A stretch of 64,000 nt of DNA. It comes from Campanula takesimana. Lineage: Eukaryota > Streptophyta > Magnoliopsida > Asterales > Campanulaceae. This document shows, one piece after another, positions 56,763-64,000 of this stretch. The notes under the pieces were generated by a model. It did not search any database. It was not told where the DNA came from and saw only the letters and a program-made list of their open reading frames with translations. The position numbers were made by a program, and so were the translations under genes. The stretch covers positions 1,860,001-1,924,000 of the forward strand of contig JAOWBW010000039.1 in NCBI GenBank assembly GCA_026119855.1. The letters run 5' to 3'. Numbering within the stretch: the stretch's first letter is position 1; each line of letters opens with the position of its first letter.

Positions 56763-58001
56763 TGTAGTCACCCCGCCTTGGACCTCTCATGTCCCGATTT
56801 CATACACATTCTCCATCTTCCTCTTTTCTGTTAAGTTTTATTACTTTTCATTAACTTTCGTTACTTTCCGCTAAGTTCTTGACTTACTACGTTAGTCTCG
56901 AGCTTGACTAAGTGACAAGGTCAACCTTGAGTCTTTGTTTACTTTATTTTGTTGACTTTCATGGTGTTTGTTAAGTTTCTGATTAATTTCGTTAGTTTCG
57001 GGGCTTAACTACATAACGGGGTTAACTTTCGGGCTAAAATATGGATTTTCTGAAGGTGGGACGTGCGCGCCTCCGCCCTCCTTTGTGGGAGGCGTGTGCT
57101 TCCAATAGAGGGGTGGGATGTGCGCGCTTCCTACCTCCAGAATCCCAGATTTTGCCAAATTTCCCTCATTTTCTGATTTGTAACCCCCAAGGCCATTATG
57201 CATTGGCTTGATCCAGGTAAGAGCCATATTTGTGACCACAAACACTTCCCTAACACCTATAAATACCCCTTCATTCCACCATGGAAAGAAGGAAGGATAT
57301 TGACTCAAGAATACTCTAAAAAAACACAAAAGTTTATTTTCAAAGGGTGGTGACTATAGACAATTTTGGTTCTTCCCCATTCAAGCACAAGGTACAATGT
57401 TCATTCTCTTCTTCTAAACTCTTAATCTTATTTATTACTTCTCTTTATTAAGACTCTTTATCTTCTTTCTTTTCATCTTTCACCTCTTCTAAATGTGTAT
57501 GCAATCTCCATAAAAAAGGAACATAACCAAAAAGGCCACTTCACTATTGAAGTTTGGTCAAGGTTATCTTCCAACATTACAAACACTATTTTAAATTCCA
57601 TTTCATTTATTAATGTAATTACTAGCATAGTTGTTACATGTAATCTTTAGCAATTAATCAATAAAAACAATTCTCTTTTATTTCCCCTTTTCTTTACATT
57701 ATAATTGTTAGCACTTTTCTCATATTAAAATAAGGACATTTAGCATTAGAACACCAATAGTAGCAAGACCCGCGTAAGCGGGGCGGAATGGGTGTTTAAG
57801 TACTTCCCACTCCGTCACCTAACCCCCGAACCCCCCTCTTCCCGAATCTATGGCTTTGTACATTAAAAATAGGCTATTTCTTTAGGTTTTTCTTATGTTC
57901 CCTCAATAACATAGGTGACGACTCTACAAATTAAAACAAGTTAGACATCCTAGGATAATTCACTGCTCTAGCCAAGTTGTGGTTTTCCCGGGGTATCTAC
58001 A
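56763..58001 (+). repeat. Element C 5' LTR
   Basis: TGTAGTCACCCCGCC to GGGGTATCTACA, 1239 bp. The U3 half is diverged from B and the last 600 bp are very similar. TATA-like CCTATAAATACCCC near 57258. CpG-rich CGTGCGCGCCT motifs at about 57060-57130. Confidence 0.88.
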
Positions 58002-58002
58002 G

Positions 58003-58020
58003 TGGCGTCTCCCCTGTGGA
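58003..58020 (+). promoter_or_regulatory. Element C primer-binding site, degenerate
   Basis: TGGCGTCTCCCCTGTGGA matches the B site at 15 of 18 positions. Priming efficiency may be reduced. Confidence 0.65.
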
Positions 58021-58517
58021 TAATTTAGAGGGTTAAACTTGCGTTTCTGCTTTTGGTGTTCTTTTATTCTGTTTTCTGTCATTCTGGTAAAAAGGGTTGG
58101 AAGCTCGCGCCTCTGGCCTTCTTGGCCTAAAGCATGCGCGTCCGACCCTAATTACCAGAATTGCCCGCCTCTCATCTCGTCCTTCAATTCCATATTTTTG
58201 TGCTAACAATTACTACAGGGGAAAGTTTTATTATTTAGGGTCAAGGCAGTCCCTTGAACCCATCAGTTTGCAGGTTTTTACCCAGAAGCGGGCGCCTCTG
58301 CTCGCCTCCTCCTAACGCGCGCGCCTCCCGATTGAACAACCCAATGCGCGCGCTTCTGGGCGCATTCCCAGAAACAGAACAGTGCACAGAACAGAATGAT
58401 TGACAGTGTGTGGGCACCGGGCCTGTACAAAACAATTTTTTATTTTCTGTTTATTTTTTGTCGGTCACACGGGTGATTCGAAAGTTGTAATTATGTGTTT
58501 ATTTTTTTTCTTTTCCT

Positions 58518-58575
<58 letters not shown>

Positions 58576-59282
58576 CACTTGGCTTGACCTCACACTACAT
58601 GCACATATCCTTATAAATTGCTCACAATCGAGTCGCACAAAGTTCATAACCCCAAACCCGTCGAGGCCCGTCCTAGGAAGTTTCAAGCTCCACCCGACCT
58701 TGACTCTTTCAAAGCGGTAAACCTCAGCCCGTGGCGTAGTTCATGACTACATGCCAGGGGTGATTTAAGCCTCTCATTCGCCGAGCACAAGCCAACACAA
58801 TTCTTAGTCTAGGTTCTAACACTCCGTGACCAAGTCGGTTTTCATGTGTCGAGATTTCCCTAAACTAATGTCATCAAATCATACATGACGTTTCTAAAAG
58901 AAACAAGTGGTTGTTATGGATGAAATAAAACTCCGTCCCCAAGTGGTTATTATGGATGAAATAAAACTCCGTCCCCGTATGTATGCTTTATGACATTAAT
59001 TTAGTTTAATCCCGTCACATATAGGTATCACAAGCGTGGTGGAATCCGATGAGTATATGAGACCGCGAGAATGTCTATATACTAGTGTGACGATTCCACT
59101 ATTTTTCTAGAAACCCCAAAAAGGACCACGTCCTTCCGACTTTTGTAAATAAATAAAAAAAAGAGAGTCATTTTTCCTTATTTGGTTCGAGTCTTTTTTG
59201 TTTGTTTGTGGGTTAAATTATTTTACCCAAAAGGTATTTGTGGGGCCAACCTAAGATCAACCGTGTTCTTCCAATAAGTCCA
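58021..59282 (+). other. Element C 5' leader
   Basis: Collinear with the B leader, with the same GC-rich CGCGCGCGCC blocks (58100-58350), the TCACACGGGTGATTCG segment and the TGGTTATTATGGATGAAAT repeat. Differs mainly by a long TA microsatellite. Confidence 0.6.
58521..58571. repeat. (TA)n microsatellite
   Basis: About 50 bp of uninterrupted AT dinucleotides in the C leader, where B has only a short A run. Confidence 0.93.
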
Positions 59283-59813
59283 ATGGCTTCCAACGGCAAC
59301 AACAACAATGGTGGGTACATTTCCACGTCCAATGAAAGGCTCTTCAACATAATAAGAGCCATGGGGGAACAAATGGATAGACTTGCCGAGAATGCCCGCT
59401 GCAAGGATGATTGGTGGCAAGCCCGTTTTGATCTCGAGAGGAAGATTCACAAAGAAGAGGTTTCCGAACTCAAGGCCCGCTTGCAAGAGCTCACCGACAA
59501 CAAAGCAAAGTTCAATGGTAAATCATGCTCAAGTGGCCCGTCCCTCAAAAGCCACAAAAGTACCACCAACAACCGATTTTTCACTCCTCTCCTAGGAATG
59601 ACCCGAGCCGAAGCATTTGACACTTTGGTGGCAAGTGGAAAGAACAATCCCTTACAAGGGTACCAACCCAAGACGATCAACGCCAACCATGCCCATCACG
59701 AATATTGTGGCTATCATCAACACAGTGGCCATCTTACCGAGGAATGCTTCGTTCTCCGAAACATCATCCAAGATTTGATCGACAATGGGGAATTTACCGT
59801 GGGTGAAGAGTAA
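59283..59813 (+). CDS. Element C gag (capsid deleted)
   Basis: An open 176-residue frame. The first 75 residues match the N terminus of B gag (MASNGN start, RLAENARCKDDWW). It then jumps to a linker and the nucleocapsid-like region (NHAHHEYCGYHQHSGHLTEEC, then DLIDNGEFTVGEE). The whole capsid present in B is absent. The zinc-knuckle-like C-x2-H-x6-H-x4-C is complete. Truncated protein, no known function by itself. Confidence 0.78.
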   Translation: MASNGNNNNGGYISTSNERLFNIIRAMGEQMDRLAENARCKDDWWQARFDLERKIHKEEVSELKARLQELTDNKAKFNGKSCSSGPSLKSHKSTTNNRFFTPLLGMTRAEAFDTLVASGKNNPLQGYQPKTINANHAHHEYCGYHQHSGHLTEECFVLRNIIQDLIDNGEFTVGEE

Positions 59814-60289
59814 CCGTGAAGCAAGGAATGACTTGGGTTTGAAACGAGAAGGACTACAACGGCAAATACGACAACAACAATCTCCGTTTCTCTTTCTGTA
59901 CCTAGCAATAGGATTAAAAAAAAAGAGTCAAAGTCCTCTTAAATGTGCATTAAAGTTTTCTCTCTTCCCATGTTAAATTTTGAGTCGATCTTATCAAATA
60001 AAAGTTGTTCTTATCCTCATGCACTATTCCAAGTTGTTTAATTTAATTCTTGACAAAATGATGAACAAATGTCTAAACAAATTTTGGAATGAAGGCCATC
60101 ACTTGAACGCCTAGGGGCTAAACATCGTGACGAAGGCGACAACATCAAATCCAAGATATCAAGCGCCAAAGAAAGGTGGAGCAACAACCATGGAAAAATC
60201 AAGCAAAGTTTTCAAGGGGGATTTAAAAAAAAAAAAAAAAGCTCGCAAGGTTGACTCTTCAAAACAACCTAGGCAAAAGTTAGAGCACC

Positions 60290-60321
<32 letters not shown>

Positions 60322-60403
60322 TCCCCCTCATTCAAAGAAGTTCACAACAACCAACGAAGGACGAAGCAACAATTCATCACGACGAAAGAAGAATTCACAA
60401 GAA

Positions 60404-60440
60404 CTACGGTGACCTGAGCCTCTACACTGGAGGAATGTAG
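60404..60440 (+). other. Conserved foldable motif, C copy 1
   Basis: Begins CTACGGTGACCTGAG and ends TGTAG, 37 nt. The outer stem is retained with a G-U pair in place of G-C, and the inner hairpin CCTC/GAGG is intact. Confidence 0.68.
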
Positions 60441-63054
60441 GCAACCTGTGGGTCCGGTCTCATGCAAGAAAGAAGATATCTTTAGCCCTAGTGCGTTATA
60501 GTGATTGACCTTCATCTAGAACTTGTGAAGACATCTTTGTACGATTCATTTGCCAATGAATTAATCACCTCATGATTGAACAACTTTCCTAGATTTGAAA
60601 TCATTTCACGTTCTTTATCGAGTCTAGGAGCTTCTTATCTTTCAGCGATACTCCTAATTTATTGCAATCAAATTGGGGCTTTCCTTCTCTTCTCCCTTAA
60701 TGACTTACTTACCTTCGTGAGTCATTCAATAAGTAAAAATACATGAAGTCAATACTAGGGGCCACTTCCCTACTCAAGTCAATGTCACTCATCATTAGTG
60801 ACAAAAGGTCTACACCGTAAAATCACATGTCTCTCATCCTCATCTAGAGTCAATGCACACTTCCTCATTAATTGAGTAAAAAAAAATTAAGGCGCAAAGA
60901 GATGTCCGCTAGATTGAAAACCCGAAAGGGCGGTCTAGGCAAAAACAGGGTGCGTCATAAAAAAATGTGAGAGTGAGAGAGAGAAGGGCAAGAGAAATGG
61001 AGATCCCCAGCCTCTAAAGAAGACAAGTTCTACATTAAATCTCCTCAGCTTGTCAATTCACCACCGAGTCAACTTCGGAATTGCAAAAGGCTCGACAAGA
61101 TACGGCACAATCAAAGGTCATCTTATGTTATTGGCATAAGAGAGATTGTTCTTGCAATGTGCATTTTTGGGGCTCATGTGAAAGAAGTCCCGTTCGAGAA
61201 TGAGCTCATGATCGATATGGGGTACGAGGTTGCGCAAATAGTCCCCAGTGAGTCAATTGGTTTGGGCAGCAAATGAAAACAACGTGTGACTCAGTTTTCA
61301 AGCTTCTCCAAGCATATGCCCCTACAGTATGTTGAAAGGCTTCCCGAGAAATGGAGTAGATCTTGCCATGTCCTTTTATGTTTGTTCCCCCACACGAGGA
61401 CAAGTCTCTTACTCGATAGATGATGATGCCCTAGGGGCTATGTGACTCAAGAATGAGAGATTCTTTTTCTTCATTTGACAGTTATTGATCCCTAAGGGCT
61501 ACGCTCAAGAAAGATGTGTGAGACTATCCTCAAAGTCTCTCAAAAGGAATGATGAAAAACCTTTTTACCATATGTGCTCGTGCCTGTTCCCCAATCAAGG
61601 ATAGGCCTTGCTCTACTTACAATCGGTGTTGGCACTCTAGGGGCTAGACTCATGTTTGAAGGGCTCCCTCGGAAAAAATGCAATTCACTTCGCCTCCCCC
61701 AACGGTGGCCCTAGTAAAGACATATGCAACATTGGAAGCTTCCTCAAATAGTTTGGCACCGAACGCCCCAAAGGGCTTCGCAATCTACAATCTTGGGGCT
61801 ACGGCATTACAGTAATCCAAGCAAAGGGCAATATTGGGGCTTCGCAATTGACAATCTTTTGGGAAATGATACTCGAGCAATGCAATGTGGGGAGTGGTCC
61901 AAGCTTAAAGGGTCGCCTAGTACTTCACGTCAAAAGGTCTTCTGGTTTGAAAGGAGGGCTCCGATGTTATGAATGAATTTGATGATTTTCATGTTGTGAC
62001 TTACAACAAGATTATGAAAAAAGTCTTAGAGAAAAGGAAAAAGATTCAATATGCTAAGCTCTATCAAAATAGGGTTATAGCGGGAAATGCCTTGGCCAAT
62101 CCCAATGTTTCTGCAATTTAGCACCCCCTTCTCCAAGATCAAAAGCAAAAAGTGTGGCTCTTGCACCTCAAGCACTAGTTGCATCCGAAGATCCGTCTTT
62201 AGTTCAACTCAAGAAGACTCAAACAAGCATACCCATTTGGGACCTTATCACACCAAAACCTTATCATCCGCGACCTCGATGGCATCGCAAGACATTACTG
62301 CATCTTTTGACATAAACTTTCCACCATTTGGGTACCGACCACAATGAGGCTATGCATCTCCCTAGTAAGAGTAAGAAGGAGATCTCTATCGAGTATCCTA
62401 CCCGACGGTGCATCCGCTCTCAATACCGAGCCGATTCCAAGATAATTTGGGGCTTTAACATCGAAAGGTCTTCACATTCTCAAAGCTTGCAAACAACAAG
62501 TACATGACATTTGGGGCTTAGCAATCTCTCGAAGCTTGATATCAATAATCTTCTCTTGGGGCTTGCTCACGTCAACAATAAAATATGATTCATTTGAACG
62601 GGTCAAGAACTTATTTATCTTGGGGCTTCACGAGTCACTCAAAGTTTGGCATCAAAGGCGTTCTAGGGGCTTTACAATCAGCAACCCCTTATCTCGACAT
62701 TAAAAGTCTTTTAAAGCCCCATAATAAACAAATCTCTTGGGGCTAGACATCAATCTTCATTGGGCACAGCGGCGACAACGACAGAAATCAAGCAACAAGG
62801 CAATCCGGACTTCGATGGAACATGACTTGATCTTGGGTTGGCTTTACAAACACACAATGCTTAAAATGGTTCACCCACGAACTAAATTTTTTTTTCTCAC
62901 ATGTGTACATATTATTTTCCTTCTAATCTAAAAAAAAAAAAAAAAAAAAAACAAAAACGACAAAAAGATTTTTATTTTTCTTTTTCTTGTCTCTTTACTT
63001 GCGTAAAAGTATTTGCTCCTAGCTTCTTCCCCAGCATTTTCCATCATCCTTGAA

Positions 63055-63089
63055 CTACGCTGGTCTGATTCCCTTCAAGGGATACGTAG
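63055..63089 (+). other. Conserved foldable motif, C copy 2 (variant)
   Basis: Begins CTACGCTGGTCTGATT and ends CGTAG, 35 nt. Inner stem CCC/GGG with loop TTCAA. GGCAGCC follows. Confidence 0.66.
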
Positions 63090-63432
63090 GCAGCCTTTGG
63101 CATGACCAACCCATCATTCAGAATGTCATCTCACCAACATTCCATCGAAAGCAAGAGCAGTTCATCGTCTTCATCAAAGCCACAACATCTCCATCCCGAA
63201 TCAAGCGGCCATGGTAAGTGAAGGTATGAACATCATTCATTAATATTTTCCTCAAAAATCACACAGCACAAAAAAGCAATTTCTCCATTCTCGAAAAATC
63301 TCTCTCAAGCAATCTCTGCTTCCCAAATCACATCACACCACAATCACAATTTCCTCTCAATTTCTATTTCACATCTCACACAAGCACATATATCTGCAAA
63401 AGAATACATATAACAGGTACAAGCATTCATAA

Positions 63433-64000
63433 AACGGATTCACTAACGGATTCGTCAACAAGGGTTCACTAACAGACTCATTCAAGGGATTCACCAACGG
63501 ATTCATCAAACAGATTCAATAACGGATTACTCAACAAGGGTTCACTAACGGGCTCATTCAAGGGATTCACCAACGGATTCATCAAACGGATTCACTAACG
63601 GATTCATCAACAAGGGTTCACTAATGGACTCATTCAAAGGATTCACCAACGGATTCATCAAATGGATTCACTAACGGATTCGTCAACAAGGGTTCACTAA
63701 CGGACTCATTCAAGGGATTCACTAACGGATTCATCAAACGGATTCACTAACAGATTCGTCAACAAGGGTTCACTAACGGACTCATTCAAGGGATTCACCA
63801 ACGGATTCATCAAACAGATTCACTAACGGATTCGTCAACAAGGGTTCACTAACGGACTCATTCAAGGGATTCACCAACGGATTCATCAAACGGATTCAGT
63901 AACGGATTCGTCAACAAGGGTTCACTAACGGACTCATTCAAGAGATTCACCAACGGATTCATCAAACGGATTCACTAACGGATTCATCAATAAGGGTTTA
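63433..64000 (+). repeat. 76-bp tandem array (4 x 19 bp) in element C
   Basis: The marker AGGGTT recurs at 63461, 63537, 63613, 63689, 63765, 63841, 63917 and 63993, exactly 76 bp apart. Each 76-bp unit consists of four roughly 19-bp sub-units built on GGATTCACTAACGG-like words. The array runs off the window. Confidence 0.95.

Larger units (their letters stand above)
59814..63432 (+). other. Element C noncoding interior
   Basis: About 3.6 kb collinear with the B interior. It carries long poly-A runs near 60228 and 60292, the phased GGGGCT phrases, and two foldable motifs. Short ORFs here have no recognisable domains. Confidence 0.6.
56763..64000 (+). mobile_element. Element C: non-autonomous Tat/Ogre-like element, truncated by window end
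   Basis: Homologous to B over most of its length: LTR, degenerate tRNA-Arg primer site, leader, gag remnant, long noncoding interior with two foldable motifs, and a tandem repeat that continues to the window edge. The 3' LTR and target duplication are outside the window. It is more diverged than B's two LTRs are from each other, so it is a separate family member. Confidence 0.88.

Noticed and set aside
63433..64000. CRISPR-like or centromeric array
   Set aside because: Contiguous 76-bp units with no unique spacers. Its position matches B's internal array, so it is taken as part of element C.

Overview
This is a piece of a plant nuclear genome, almost certainly a eudicot. The evidence is spliced GT-AG genes, plant-type gene families, many Stowaway, Tourist, hAT and Mutator MITEs, and nested LTR retrotransposons of plant lineages. 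I cannot name the species. No organellar, bacterial or viral locus is visible.

Region 1 (1-19.4 kb) holds one host gene on the + strand. It has 11 exons and encodes a 633-residue CDKAL1-type methylthiotransferase, the radical-SAM enzyme that makes the 2-methylthio group of ms2t6A37 in tRNA-Lys(UUU). Its exons join in phase at canonical splice sites. Three introns exceed 3 kb, and several carry transposon insertions. A 1.8-kb Mutator-like element (possible Pack-MULE) ends only about 130 bp before the start codon.

Region 2 (19.4-23.2 kb) holds a convergent, intronless - strand gene for a 1020-residue MCTP protein (four C2 domains plus a C-terminal two-helix phosphoribosyltransferase-C region, QUIRKY/FTIP-like). 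The two stop codons lie about 0.42 kb apart.

Region 3 (23.2-28 kb) is intergenic and full of small elements: Stowaways (one interrupted by a hAT MITE), a second hAT-like MITE, and a probable non-autonomous Helitron carrying a 63-bp tandem array that is itself interrupted by a Stowaway.

Region 4 (28-64 kb) is a nested stack of LTR retrotransposons. A rearranged, inverted Tat/Ogre-like fragment (D) is interrupted by a decayed Ty3/gypsy Tat-type element (A: 5' LTR, gag, RT, RNase H, second RNase H, integrase). A is interrupted by a Ty1/copia element on the - strand (two 1362-bp LTRs, GATAA target duplication) and, 220 bp further on, by a non-autonomous Tat/Ogre-like element (B: two ~1.27-kb LTRs, gag only). 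A relative of B, element C, begins at 56.76 kb and runs off the window. B has a primer-binding site matching the 3' end of tRNA-Arg(ACG), and A and C have degenerate versions. B and C end in tandem repeats built on a 19-bp unit, and A-D share a short noncoding motif that can fold with a conserved outer stem.

The host genes look ordinary. The most interesting material is in the non-autonomous Tat/Ogre-like family: complementary gag deletions in B and C, the shared foldable motif, and the phased 19/76-bp repeats.
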